A DNA stretch of 64,000 bases from CAVTWS01 sp963738445 (GTDB taxonomy: Bacteria; Actinomycetota; Acidimicrobiia; Acidimicrobiales; SHLQ01), in NCBI GenBank assembly GCA_963738445.1, contig CAVTWS010000011.1:434001-498000 (forward strand), given 5' to 3'. The notes beneath the pieces are model-generated. The model was given only the letters and a program-made list of their open reading frames with translations. It searched no databases and was not told where the DNA came from. The position numbers were made by a program, and so were the translations under genes. Numbering within the stretch: the stretch's first letter is position 1; every line of letters starts with the position of its first letter. Positions 43,364 to 53,835 of this stretch are shown here, in pieces.

Positions 43364-44356
43364 ATGCACGACGCCCGAGTCACCGTCCACGTCTCCAACA
43401 ACCACCTCATGAGCGCGCTCGTCGGGGAACGCGACTCGCACCTGCGCCAGGTCGAAGCGGCGTTCCCGGACACCGTGATCCACGTCCGCGGCAACGTCAT
43501 CACCCTCGAAGGGGCCGACGCCACCCGCGCCGGAGCGCTCTTCGAGGAGCTCGTCGCCGTGCTCGAGGCGGGGCAGGGCATCGAGACCGCGATGGTCGAG
43601 CGCAGCATCGACATGATCCGCGTCGACGAACGGCCGAGCCAGGTACTGGGCGCCGAGGTGCTCAAGAGCGGCGGGAGGGTGATCCGACCCAAGTCCGCCG
43701 GTCAGAAGCGGTACGTCGAGGCCATCCGGCAGAACACCATCACCTTCGGGCTCGGCCCAGCCGGCACCGGCAAGAGCTGGCTCGCCGTGGCGATGGCGGT
43801 CGACTCGCTGACCCGCCAGGAGGTCGACCGCATCATCTTGACGCGCCCCGCGGTCGAGGCGGGTGAGCGCCTCGGCTTCCTGCCCGGCGACCTTATGGCC
43901 AAGATCGATCCGTACCTGCGTCCGCTCTACGATGCCCTCAACGACATGCTCGATCCCGAATCCGTGTCGAAGCTGCTGGAGAAGGGCACGGTCGAGGTCG
44001 CACCACTCGCCTTCATGCGTGGCCGCACCCTCAACCGGAGCTTCATCATCCTCGACGAGGCGCAGAACACCACGCCTGAGCAGATGAAGATGTTCCTGAC
44101 CCGGATCGGCTTCGGCTCCAAGGCGGTGATCACCGGCGACGCGACCCAGGTCGACGTTCCCGGTGGCCGCAACGGCCTCAGCGGGCTCGAGATGGTCCTC
44201 ACGGGGATCGAAGGGCTCACGTTCATCCAGCTCACCCGCCGCGATGTCGTGCGCCATCGCATCGTCCAGGACATCGTCGACGCCTACGAACGCGCCGACG
44301 CCGACGGTGTGCGGGCGACCAAACGCACCCGGCCGGCCAAAGGTGGGCGTTCATGA
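43364..44356 (+). CDS. phoH: PhoH-family ATPase / RNA-associated NTPase
   Basis: 330 residues from ATG 43364. An N-terminal KH-like region (FPDTVIHVRGNVITLEG) precedes the PhoH domain: Walker A GLGPAGTGKSWLAVAMAV, ILTRPAVEAGERLGFLPGDL, FIILDEAQNTTPEQMKMFLT as Walker B, and VITGDATQVDVPGGRNGL. PhoH proteins are cytoplasmic NTPases linked to RNA metabolism and are classically encoded just before ybeY, as here (ATGA overlap at 44353). The start lies right after the 27-bp repeats; no good Shine-Dalgarno is present. Confidence 0.93.
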   Translation: MHDARVTVHVSNNHLMSALVGERDSHLRQVEAAFPDTVIHVRGNVITLEGADATRAGALFEELVAVLEAGQGIETAMVERSIDMIRVDERPSQVLGAEVLKSGGRVIRPKSAGQKRYVEAIRQNTITFGLGPAGTGKSWLAVAMAVDSLTRQEVDRIILTRPAVEAGERLGFLPGDLMAKIDPYLRPLYDALNDMLDPESVSKLLEKGTVEVAPLAFMRGRTLNRSFIILDEAQNTTPEQMKMFLTRIGFGSKAVITGDATQVDVPGGRNGLSGLEMVLTGIEGLTFIQLTRRDVVRHRIVQDIVDAYERADADGVRATKRTRPAKGGRS

Positions 44357-44887
44357 CCTCGCCCGCTGACGGGCCGGTGGCGCTCGACGGATCCGCGGCC
44401 GTGGAGGTCGTCGTCACGCTCGACGACCCGGCGGCCGCGAGGGTCCCGGCCGAGGAGCTGGCCGCGTTGGCCCGTTTCGCGCTCGCCGCCGAGCAGGTGG
44501 TCGGCCCGGCCGAGATGGGGTTGGTGTTCGTCGACGAGGCGGCCATCGCCGAGCTCAACCGGGAGTACCGGGATACGCCCGGCCCCACCGATGTGCTGTC
44601 GTTCCCGATCGATCCCGAGCCAGGCGGCTCGGAGGGCCGGCTCATCGGTGACATCGTGATCTGCCACGACATCGCGGCGGTCAACGCGGTCCGGGCACGC
44701 CGGCACCGAGCGGGCCGAGCTCGAGTTGCTCGTCGTCCACGGCGTGCTGCACCTCCTCGGTTGGGATCACGAAGCCGTCGACGAAGCGGCGGCGATGCAG
44801 GAGCGCGAACGCGTGCTGCTGCAGGCGTGGGCGATCGAGACGGGCGGCCCAGCCCCTCGTCCCGAGACATGGACCGAGCCGGAGTGA
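44353..44887 (+). CDS. ybeY: Endoribonuclease YbeY, frame-broken near 44690
   Basis: From ATG 44353: MGLVFVDEAAIAELNREYRD, PTDVLSFPIDPE, and LIGDIVICHDIAAVNAVRA, then a break. The next frame gives GTERAELELLVVHGVLHLLG followed by WDHE, the H-G-x-L-H-L-x-G-x-D-H zinc motif that defines YbeY. Removing one C near 44696 restores about 177 residues. YbeY takes part in 16S rRNA 3'-end maturation and ribosome quality control and is nearly universal in bacteria, so a real inactivation is unlikely. It overlaps phoH and the next gene by 4 bases each. Confidence 0.88.
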
Positions 44888-46178
44888 GCAGCCAGGAGAT
44901 CCTCGGGGCGCTGGCGATCGTGCTCCTCGCCTCGCTGGCCGCGGTCTTGGCGGCCGCGGAGACCGCGCTCACGCACGTCGGCCGGGCCCGCGCCGAGGCC
45001 TTGATGGAAGACGGGGCGCGGGGCGCCACCACGTTGGTGCGCCTCCTCGATCGGCGCGGCCGCATGCTCAACCCGGTCCTGCTCATGGTCCTGGCGTGCC
45101 AACTCGGCACCGCGATCGTGCTTGGAGCGCTGGTCCAGCGGCGCTTCGGCGGCGGGTGGGTGGCGGTGTCGTTGCTCGTCCTGCTCGTCGTGTTGTTCGT
45201 GTTCACCGAGTCGTTGCCCAAGGCGTGGGCGCTCACCTACCCGAACCGGGCGGCGCTGCTGGTGGCCCCCATCGTCGGCGCCCTGGTCGTTTTCCCGCCC
45301 CTGCGGTGGATCTCGGATCTCCTGGCCGGGTTGGCCAGCCGGCTCATGGGTCGGGTTCCGGCTCGCTCCACCGGCGACGTCACCGAAGGCGACCTCGTGG
45401 CCTTCGCGGCCCAGGCGGTCGAGTCCGAGGCGATCGAAGCGACCGAGCGCGAGATGATCGAATCGGTCCTCAGCCTCGGCGACACCGTGGTCCGCGAGGT
45501 CATGACCCCACGACCGGACATGGTCACCGTCGACAGCGACACCGCGGTGTCGCAGGCGCTCGACGTGGCGAGCGAGAAGGGGCTTCACGCGTCTCCCCGT
45601 CATCGGCGAGGACATCGACGACGTCGTCGGAGTCGTCCACAGCAAGGATCTCGTCCGGGTGGAACGCGCCGGCGGCGGCCGCCAGCTTGTCACCCAGACG
45701 CTACGGAAGGTGCGCTTCGTGCCCGAGACCAAACGAGCCGACGAGCTGCATGCGTGACATGCAGCGGGAACGGTTCCATCTCGCCGTGGTCGTCGACGAG
45801 TACGGCGGGACCGCCGGTCTGGCCACCCTGGAGGATCTGCTGGAGGAGCTCGTCGGTGAGATCGTCGACGAGTTCGATCGCGAGGAGCCGTCGGTGCGGT
45901 CGCTCGTCGGTGGTGGGCTGCTCGTGCACGGCCGGATACCGATCTACGAGGTGAACGACCTGCTCGGGGTCGATCTCCCCGACGGCGACTGGGACACCAT
46001 CGGCGGCCTCATCTTCAACACGCTCGGACATCTCCCGAAGGTCGGTGAAGCGCTCGAGATCGAAGGCGTCCGGCTCCGGGTCGAGCATCTGCAGGGTCGG
46101 CGTATCACCCGGGTGCGGGTGACCCAGCTCGTACCCACCTCGGGCCGAGGCCGCCAGGATGCCGAGGCGTCCTCATGA
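44884..46178 (+). CDS. CNNM/CBS-domain transporter-associated protein (HlyC/CorC family), two frame breaks
   Basis: GTG 44884 overlaps the ybeY stop; ATG 44869 is an alternative. About four membrane helices form the CNNM (DUF21) domain (LAAAETALTHVGRARAEALM, FVFTESLPKAWAL). Then comes EREMIESVLSLGDTVVREVM plus TPRPDMVTV, the start of the CBS pair. The frame breaks after ASEKG (an extra G in GGGG near 45582) and again at ELHA (an extra C near 45749). The joined sequence continues FTRLPVIGEDIDDVVGVVHS, VVVDEYGGTAGLATLEDLLE and a CorC_HlyC C-terminal domain. The family is tied to Mg2+ or Co2+ efflux. It overlaps era (ATGA). Confidence 0.85.
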
Positions 46179-47044
46179 AGTCGGGATTCGTGACCCTCGT
46201 GGGCCGCCCCAACGTCGGCAAGTCGACCCTGATCAACGCGCTGGTGGGGGAGAAGGTCAGCATCGTGTCCAACATCGCGCAGACCACCCGGTTCCCCATC
46301 CGGGGCGTGCTGCACCGACCCGGCATCCAGGCGGTCTTCGTCGACACGCCCGGGATCCACAAGCCCCGTACGCAGTTGGGTGAGCAGCTCAACGCCGTGG
46401 CGTCGAGCTCGCTCGACGTGGATGTGGTCTGCTTCGTCGTCGACGCCACGGCGCCGATAGGTACCGGCGACCGCTTCGTCGCCGCCCGCCTGGATCCCGA
46501 GCGCACGATCCTCGTCCTCAACAAGTGCGATCACGCCCGCCCCGACGTGATCGCCCGGCAGCTCTCGGTGGCCGCCGAATGGGGATTCGCCGAGTACGTC
46601 CCGGTCTCGGCCCGCACCCGTGACGGTCTCGACCGCCTCGTCGACGCGGTCGCCGCCCGTCTGCCGGAAGGGCCGGCCTACTACCCCGACGACCAGGTCA
46701 CCGACCTCCCCGACCCGGTCTGGGTGGCGGAGCTCGTTCGCGAGCAACTGCTGTGGGTGACCCGTGAGGAACTGCCCCACTCCATCGCCACGCGCGTCAC
46801 CGAATGGCAGGGGCGGCGCATCCGGTGCGAGATCCTCGTCGAACGGGAATCCCAGAAGGGGATGGTGATCGGCAAGGGCGGTGAGGTGCTGAAGAAGGTG
46901 GGCACCGCGGCGCGACGCCAGTTGCCCGAGGGCACGTTCCTCGAGCTGCGGGTGCGGGTCGACAAGGACTGGCAGCGCCGGCCGGACGCCTTCGAACGCA
47001 TCGCCGCCGCGCTCGACACCGACTCCCTGACCGACGACACGTAG
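46175..47044 (+). CDS. era: GTPase Era
   Basis: 289 residues from ATG 46175. G1 GRPNVGKST at 10-18, Era-type switch (IVSNIAQTTRFPIRGVL; the usual P-Q-T-T-R is A-Q-T-T-R), G3 VDTPGIHKP, G4 NKCD, and a C-terminal KH domain with VERESQKGMVIGKGGEVLKK. Era binds the 3' end of 16S rRNA during 30S maturation. The order phoH, ybeY, CBS protein, era is a conserved neighbourhood, and every junction here overlaps by 4 bases, so one operon is likely. Confidence 0.95.
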   Translation: MKSGFVTLVGRPNVGKSTLINALVGEKVSIVSNIAQTTRFPIRGVLHRPGIQAVFVDTPGIHKPRTQLGEQLNAVASSSLDVDVVCFVVDATAPIGTGDRFVAARLDPERTILVLNKCDHARPDVIARQLSVAAEWGFAEYVPVSARTRDGLDRLVDAVAARLPEGPAYYPDDQVTDLPDPVWVAELVREQLLWVTREELPHSIATRVTEWQGRRIRCEILVERESQKGMVIGKGGEVLKKVGTAARRQLPEGTFLELRVRVDKDWQRRPDAFERIAAALDTDSLTDDT

Positions 47045-47074
47045 CCGACCCGCCCGGCCGGCCGCTCAGTCGGC
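47044..47074. terminator. Possible weak hairpin between era and sodC
   Basis: GCCGAC (47044-47049) can pair with GTCGGC (47069-47074) around a GC-rich loop between the convergent genes. There is no U-tract, and the right arm lies in the sodC coding end, so this is tentative. Confidence 0.3.
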
Positions 47075-47602
47075 GACGATCACCCCGCAGGCCACGCGGC
47101 CGCCGCTGTTGCCGGTGGGCTGGGTCATGAAGTCGTCCGGGTTGGCGTGGATGATGATCGCCGAGCCGTCGCCGTCGAAGACCGACGTGGCGCCTGCCGT
47201 CAGGGTCGCCGCGGTGGTGGCGGCGTTGAGGGTCCCTCGGCCGGCACCGTTCACCGACAGGTTGGGCAGATCACCAGAATGCTGGCCGTGCCCGACGACC
47301 CCCGGGTTGTGGTGCCCCTGGGCGGCGGCGAAGGCATTCGCGCAGCTCCCGGTGGCGTGGATGTGGATGCCGTGCAGTCCGGCGGTCAGCCCGTCCACCT
47401 TGACGTTCACGTGGACTCGGCCCGTGCCGTCCTCGGTGATGGCGGCGAAGCCGATCTCGGCTCCGCTGAGGTCGATGATCGTGGCGGAGGCGTGCTGAAC
47501 GTGGTCGTTGTCGCTTCCAAGGGCTGGGCTGGCGACGATGGCCGACAGGCTCAGGCCGGCCAGTGCGGTCGCGGTGATGGCGATGGTTCGGCGATTGGTC
47601 AT
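47066..47602 (-). CDS. sodC: Exported Cu/Zn superoxide dismutase
   Basis: 178 residues from ATG 47602, with GGGAGA about 6 bases upstream. A Sec signal peptide (RRTIAITATALAGLSLSAIVAS) ends near PALGS. The copper/zinc ligands are recognisable in order: HGIHIHATGSC (His-x-His), GHHNPGVVGHGQHSGDLPNL (bridging His, zinc His and Asp), IIIHANPDDF, and the active-site Arg in GGRVACGV; two cysteines are placed for the structural disulfide. It converts superoxide to peroxide and oxygen outside the cytoplasm. Monocistronic, convergent with era. Confidence 0.92.
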   Translation of the reverse strand: MTNRRTIAITATALAGLSLSAIVASPALGSDNDHVQHASATIIDLSGAEIGFAAITEDGTGRVHVNVKVDGLTAGLHGIHIHATGSCANAFAAAQGHHNPGVVGHGQHSGDLPNLSVNGAGRGTLNAATTAATLTAGATSVFDGDGSAIIIHANPDDFMTQPTGNSGGRVACGVIVAD

Positions 47603-47709
47603 GGTGGTCTCCCGACGTGGTGTGTCGAACGGACTGTCGCGGTGAACCAACCGTTCGGTTCACCTCCCGGATGTTCATCGGACGTGGCCGGTGCTGCAGG
47701 TGAACCGCG

Positions 47710-47738
47710 TCGACGGGCTTCCGTACGAGCGGTAAGGT
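47710..47738 (+). promoter_or_regulatory. Putative promoter of the nucleoside salvage genes
   Basis: TCGACG (47710-47715; 4 of 6 to TTGACA) and TAAGGT (47733-47738) are 17 bases apart. The predicted transcript start near 47745 gives a short leader with GAGGGGAG about 6 bases before ATG 47782. Confidence 0.45.
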
Positions 47739-47781
47739 CCGTCGGTCCGGCGCGGGCGCCGGTCGGAGAGGGGAGCCCACG

Positions 47782-48807
47782 ATGGATCTGCACGCCTTCC
47801 TGAAGGCCATGCCCAAGGTCAGCCTGCATCTCCACCTGATGGGGTCGATCCAGGCTCAGACCGTCGTCGACCTGGCCGGCAAACATGGGGTCGCGCTCCC
47901 GGATTACTCGGTGCCCGAGGACCTCTACGACTACCCGGACATCTACAAGTTCCTCCACATGTACGACAACAGCGCCCTGGCCATCCAGGACCGTGACGAC
48001 TTCCGGCGCATCGCCTACGAGACCCTGGCCGAGGCCGCCGAGCACAACGTGCGGTACCGGGAGATGTCGTTCAACCCGACCACCCACATGGCCGCGGGTC
48101 CGAGCTACCCGACCTGTGTGGATGGACTGATCGACGGCATCAACGACGCCCGGACCGATTTCGGTATCGAGTGTCGGCTGATCGCTGCGGTCAACCGCAT
48201 GGAGACCCCCGAGCTCGCCGTCGAGATGATGGATACCCTCCTCGCCCACCCGCGGGACGAAGTCATCGGCATCGGCATGGACTACGCCGAGGCCGAGTTC
48301 CCGCCCGAACGGTTCTGGAAGGCGTATCGCATGGCCGAACGGGCGGGCCTGCATCGCACGGCGCACCAGTCCGAGGATGCGCCGCCCCGCAACATCGAGA
48401 CGTGCCTGGACCTGCTCGGCTGCGAGCGGGTCGACCACGGCTACCACGTGGTCGAGAGCGAGGCGATCATGCGGCGCTGCCGCGACGACGGGGTGGTGTT
48501 CACCTGTACGCCCGTCTCCACGGCATGGGTGTACTTCGGCGACGACCTCGCCAACCACCCGATCAAGACGATGATCAACTACGGGATCAAGGTCATGCTC
48601 GACTGCGACGACCCGCCCATGTTCAAGACGAACCCGACCAACGACTTCATCGTGGCCGCGGACCACATGGGGATCACCGTCGAGCAATTCCGTCAATGCA
48701 TGCTGAACGGGATCGACGGCTCGTGGCTCGACGAGCCGACCAAACAGACCATGCGGCGGGAGTGGGCGCAGGAGTTCGACTCCCTGGCCGCCCAGATCGG
48801 CACCTGA
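47782..48807 (+). CDS. Adenosine-deaminase-family amidohydrolase with variant substrate site
   Basis: 341 residues from ATG 47782. It has the metal-dependent TIM-barrel features of the family: MPKVSLHLHLMGS (two zinc His), TAHQSEDAPPRNI (zinc His and catalytic Glu, in place of H-A-G-E), RVDHGYH (catalytic His) and MLDCDDPPMF (zinc Asp and its partner). The catalytic set is complete. Relative to classical adenosine deaminase, the Asp two residues after the His pair, which contacts the ribose, is Met, and the Glu before the His pair is Ser. A related aminopurine or modified nucleoside may therefore be the substrate. A nucleoside-type ABC importer follows, so import and deamination probably go together. 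Confidence 0.82.
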   Translation: MDLHAFLKAMPKVSLHLHLMGSIQAQTVVDLAGKHGVALPDYSVPEDLYDYPDIYKFLHMYDNSALAIQDRDDFRRIAYETLAEAAEHNVRYREMSFNPTTHMAAGPSYPTCVDGLIDGINDARTDFGIECRLIAAVNRMETPELAVEMMDTLLAHPRDEVIGIGMDYAEAEFPPERFWKAYRMAERAGLHRTAHQSEDAPPRNIETCLDLLGCERVDHGYHVVESEAIMRRCRDDGVVFTCTPVSTAWVYFGDDLANHPIKTMINYGIKVMLDCDDPPMFKTNPTNDFIVAADHMGITVEQFRQCMLNGIDGSWLDEPTKQTMRREWAQEFDSLAAQIGT

Positions 48808-48928
48808 TGCATCCGCTCGCCACCCGGGCCGGCACGGGTGTCGTTCACACGGCGTTCACACGCACCGCTTGACGTCCACCAACCACCGAACAAACATCAC
48901 GCCCGTAACTACGGAGGGGACCCCGCCA

Positions 48929-50128
48929 ATGACCGACAAGAAGCACTCACGCCTCATCCTGCCGCCCAGCGCCACCGCATCGTCGCCGTTCTCACGGCGC
49001 CGCATGATCAAGCTGACCGGCATGGGTGCGTTGGGCCTGGCCGCCGGCGGTTCGCTGCTGGCCGCCTGTGGCGACGACGACGATGACGCGGCCGGCGGTG
49101 GCTCCACCACCACAGCTGCCGCGGGCGGCGGCGCCGCCGCGGTCGACCAGGTGAAGGCGGCCTGGGTGTACATCGGCCCGCCGGACGACAACGGCTGGAC
49201 CCAGACCCACGACGAAGGCCGCCTGTTCGCTCAGGACGCGCTCGGCGACGCCGTCGTGACGAGCTTCACCCCCAACATCGCCTTCGATGCCGGGACCACG
49301 CAGCTCTTCCAGCAGCTCGTCGACGACGGCAACCAGATCATCTTCGCCAACACCGAGTACGCCGACCTCATGACGGTCGTGGCCGATGCCAACCCGGGCG
49401 TGAAGTTCGTCGAGTGCAACGGCCACCACTTCACCGAGAACTGCTTCGGTTACTACATGGCCCACGAGATCACCGCCTACCTGCTGGGTGTCGCCGCGGG
49501 CCACCTGTCGCCCACCGGCCAGCTCGGCTACATCGGCGCGTTCCCGTCCGCCACCCTGTACAACGACGTCAACGGCATGCTGCTCGGCGCTCGCTCGGTC
49601 AACCCTGACGCCACCATGCAGGTCGTGCAGATCAACAGCTTCTTCGATCCTCCCGGGGCCGCTCAGGCGGCCGAGGCGCTGTTGAGCGACGGAGTCGACT
49701 TCCTCTTCGGCGTGATGGACGAGCCGACCTTCCTGACCCTGGCCGAAGAAGCCGGTGTGTGGACCGGGTACTGGAACCTCGATCAGCGCGAGGCCGCCCC
49801 CACCAAGTACACCAACAACTTCGACCTGTCGGCGTGGGGTCCCTTCTACCGCGACCAGGTCCAGTCCGTCATCGACGGTACCTGGGCCGCTCCGGCGGAG
49901 GTCGTGCTGCTCGACTGCCCGCTCGGCGAGTGGGGTCCGGAAGTGCCTCAGGAAGTCCAGGATGCGGTCGCCGAAGCGGCCGCCGCCATCGCCTCGGGCG
50001 AGCTGTCGGTCTACACCGGCCCGCTCGTCGACAACGCCGGCGCCGAGCAACTCGCCGAGGGCGCGACCCTCACCTCGCTCGATGCGTACAGCATCGGCTA
50101 CGCCATCGAGGGCGTCACCGGCGCCTGA
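48929..50128 (+). CDS. BMP-family substrate-binding lipoprotein (nucleoside importer)
   Basis: 399 residues from ATG 48929, with GGAGGGG about 9 bases upstream. An arginine-rich leader (SRRRMIKLTGMGALGLAAGG) and lipobox LLAAC indicate a lipoprotein, possibly exported by the Tat route. After an acidic, Gly/Thr-rich linker comes the BMP/PnrA domain: AAWVYIGPPDDNGWTQTHDE, NGHHFTENCFGYYMAHEITA, YLLGVAAG, GQLGYIGAFPSATLYNDVNG. BMP proteins bind purine nucleosides for ABC import. It lies directly before the matching ATPase and two permeases. Confidence 0.92.
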   Translation: MTDKKHSRLILPPSATASSPFSRRRMIKLTGMGALGLAAGGSLLAACGDDDDDAAGGGSTTTAAAGGGAAAVDQVKAAWVYIGPPDDNGWTQTHDEGRLFAQDALGDAVVTSFTPNIAFDAGTTQLFQQLVDDGNQIIFANTEYADLMTVVADANPGVKFVECNGHHFTENCFGYYMAHEITAYLLGVAAGHLSPTGQLGYIGAFPSATLYNDVNGMLLGARSVNPDATMQVVQINSFFDPPGAAQAAEALLSDGVDFLFGVMDEPTFLTLAEEAGVWTGYWNLDQREAAPTKYTNNFDLSAWGPFYRDQVQSVIDGTWAAPAEVVLLDCPLGEWGPEVPQEVQDAVAEAAAAIASGELSVYTGPLVDNAGAEQLAEGATLTSLDAYSIGYAIEGVTGA

Positions 50129-50152
50129 CATCTCGGGGCCAGGGGGGCATTC

Positions 50153-51686
<1,534 letters not shown>

Positions 51687-51690
<4 letters not shown>

Positions 51691-52766
51691 GCGCGTTCCG
51701 ACTCGAACGTCGCATCGATGCCGATCCTCGGCGCGCCGCCCTCTTCCGGATCGGCGGAGTCGTCTCGGCGATGATGATCGTCGGGCTCATGCTCCTACTC
51801 ACCGGCCGCGATCCGTTCCAGATCCTGGGCGACGCCATCGATGCGAACTTCGGCACCCGCCGCGGGCTCGAGGAGACCGGCATCACCGCACTGCCCATCC
51901 TGATGACCGCGCTCGGGGTGGCGTTGTCGCTCCGGCTCAGGATCTGGAACATCGGGAGCGATGGCCAGTTCCTCATCGGCGCCCTGGCGGCGGTCGGTGT
52001 GGGCATCCACATGGACGGGCCGGGCTGGCTCACGCTGGCGGTCATGGCGGTGGCGGCCACGGCGGCGGGCGCAGCCTGGATCCTGATCCCGGCGTTGGCC
52101 CGCGCCTACTGGGACGTCAACGAGATCATCACCACCCTGCTCCTGAACTTCGTCGCCGTCCAGCTGGTCGTGTGGGCGTCGCTCGGGTTCTGGCGCGACC
52201 CGCGAGGCGGCGATCGTGCAGTCGACCATCCCGGTCGACGACGTGCTGCCCAAGCTGCCGGGCCTCGACACTTTGCACTGGGGGTTCCTGGTGCCGATCG
52301 TCGTGGCTCTGGTGCTCGGCTGGGTGTTCCGGGCCAGCCGTTGGGGCTACGAGATCGACACCATCGGCGGCAACGCCCGGGCCGCGGAGTTCGCCGGCAT
52401 CGACGTCAAGCGCCGCATCGTCACCGTCATGCTCATCACCGGCGCCATCGCCGGGCTTGCCGGCATGTTGCAGCTGAGCGCACCCGGCGCGCAGCGGCTC
52501 AGCGGCGGCTTCTCGAACAACTACGGACTGTCCGGGTTCATCGTCGCCGCGCTCGCCGGGGGTCGTTCGCCGGCCTGCTCATCGGTGGCCTCTTCATCGC
52601 CAGCATGCTGCACGCCGGGATCGCCCTGCAGACCAAGGGTCTGTCGGTCTACATCATCGTGGCCATCTACGGGGCCGTCCTGGTCGGGATCGCGGTCGCC
52701 GAGGTGGCGGCCCGGTACCGGCTCGTTCGCACGGAGGCGCCGGCGGCTCAGGGGGTACCGGCATGA
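51687..52766 (+). CDS. Nucleoside ABC transporter permease 1 (BPD_transp_2), two frame breaks
   Basis: From GTG 51687: a membrane domain with TGITALPILMTALGVALSLR, IWNIGSDGQFLIGALAAV and YWDVNEIITTLLLNFVAVQL, hallmark segments of YufP-type permeases. The frame breaks at FWRDP (an extra C near 52204), continues EAAIVQSTIPVDDVLPKLPG and EIDTIGGNARAAEFAGIDVK, and breaks again at ALAGG (one G short in a G-run near 52562) before SFAGLLIGGLFIASMLHAGI. The corrected length is about 359 residues. It overlaps the ATPase and the second permease by 4 bases each. Confidence 0.87.
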
Positions 52767-53737
52767 TCGACAACGCCTGGCTGAGCGTCGTCAGCGCCGC
52801 CATCCCGGCCAGCACCGTGGTCGTCCTCGCCGCCCTGGGCGCCATGTTGAACGAACGGGTCGGCGTGCTCAACCTCGGCCAGGAAGGGTTGATCGGCATC
52901 GGCGCGGTGTTCGCCGCCATCTCGGCGACCCAATGGGGCATCGAGAGCCCGTGGCTGTCGCTGCTGATCGGCACCCTGGCCGGCACGGTTGCCGGCGTCC
53001 TCTACGCCGTGGTCGTGGTGGTCCTGCGGGCCAACCAGGTGTTGGCCGGATTGGCCCTCGCCCTCGGGGGCATCGGCTTCTCCAACCAGATGGGAGTGAA
53101 CCGCAACGGCACCCCCATCACCGCGACCTTCGAATCGGTCCGGATCCCCGGCCTGGGCGACATGGGCGAGTTCGGGGAAGCCCTGTTCAACCACGATGGC
53201 GCGGTCTACGTCATCTACGTCGTGATCCCGATCGTGTTGTGGCTGCTGCTGTTCCGGACCCGCCACGGGCTCAACCTGCGTGCCGTGGGAGAGAATCCGG
53301 CGGCCGCCGATGCTGTCGGCGTGAACGTCATGGGCATGCGCTTCCTGTACACGGTGATCGGGTGCTCGCTGAGCGCCGCGGGCGGCGCCCACCTCGTGCT
53401 CTCGCTGACCCCGACGTGGTCGCCCGACTTCGCCAACGGCAAGGGCTGGATCGCCCTCGCCGTGGTGATCTTCGCGTCGTGGCGTCCCGGTTGGGTGCTC
53501 GTTGGTGCGCTGCTGTTCGGCACGATGACGGGCCTCGGTTCCACCGCCCAGGTCAAGGGTTGGAGCGTGCCGTGGTGGGGTCCCCAGGACCTCACGTTCT
53601 TCCTCGGGATGCTGCCCTACCTCGTGACCCTGGTGGTCATCCTGCTCCCGGCTGGGGCGGCCAAGCTGGGCCGCAAGGTCCGCGCCACCTCGGCGCCCGG
53701 CGCCCTCACGGTTCCGTACTACCGCGAAGAGCGCTGA
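52763..53737 (+). CDS. Nucleoside ABC transporter permease 2 (BPD_transp_2)
   Basis: 324 residues, unbroken, from ATG 52763. GAMLNERVGVLNLGQEGLIG, VVVVVLRANQVLAGLALALG and LNLRAVGENPAAADAVGVNV are the signature segments of the YufQ-type subunit, with about nine helices. With the preceding genes it completes a binding lipoprotein, ATPase and two-permease importer. The 98 bases after it hold a small GGTGA/TCACC hairpin (53783-53796) followed by AAATTT, which could be a weak terminator before the convergent acyl-CoA dehydrogenase gene. Confidence 0.92.
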   Translation: MIDNAWLSVVSAAIPASTVVVLAALGAMLNERVGVLNLGQEGLIGIGAVFAAISATQWGIESPWLSLLIGTLAGTVAGVLYAVVVVVLRANQVLAGLALALGGIGFSNQMGVNRNGTPITATFESVRIPGLGDMGEFGEALFNHDGAVYVIYVVIPIVLWLLLFRTRHGLNLRAVGENPAAADAVGVNVMGMRFLYTVIGCSLSAAGGAHLVLSLTPTWSPDFANGKGWIALAVVIFASWRPGWVLVGALLFGTMTGLGSTAQVKGWSVPWWGPQDLTFFLGMLPYLVTLVVILLPAGAAKLGRKVRATSAPGALTVPYYREER

Positions 53738-53835
53738 AGGTCCCCCGCAAGCTCCAAATTCGGCGATTTCTCCCCTCGGACCGGTGATTTCTCACCAAAT
53801 TTCGGGGGGAAGCTGGGGATGCTGGGGCGAGAAGG

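Noticed and set aside
47603..47781. Purine riboswitch upstream of the deaminase/importer genes
   Set aside because: The leader predicted from the -10 at 47733 is under 40 bases, too short for a purine aptamer, and no aptamer consensus is visible.
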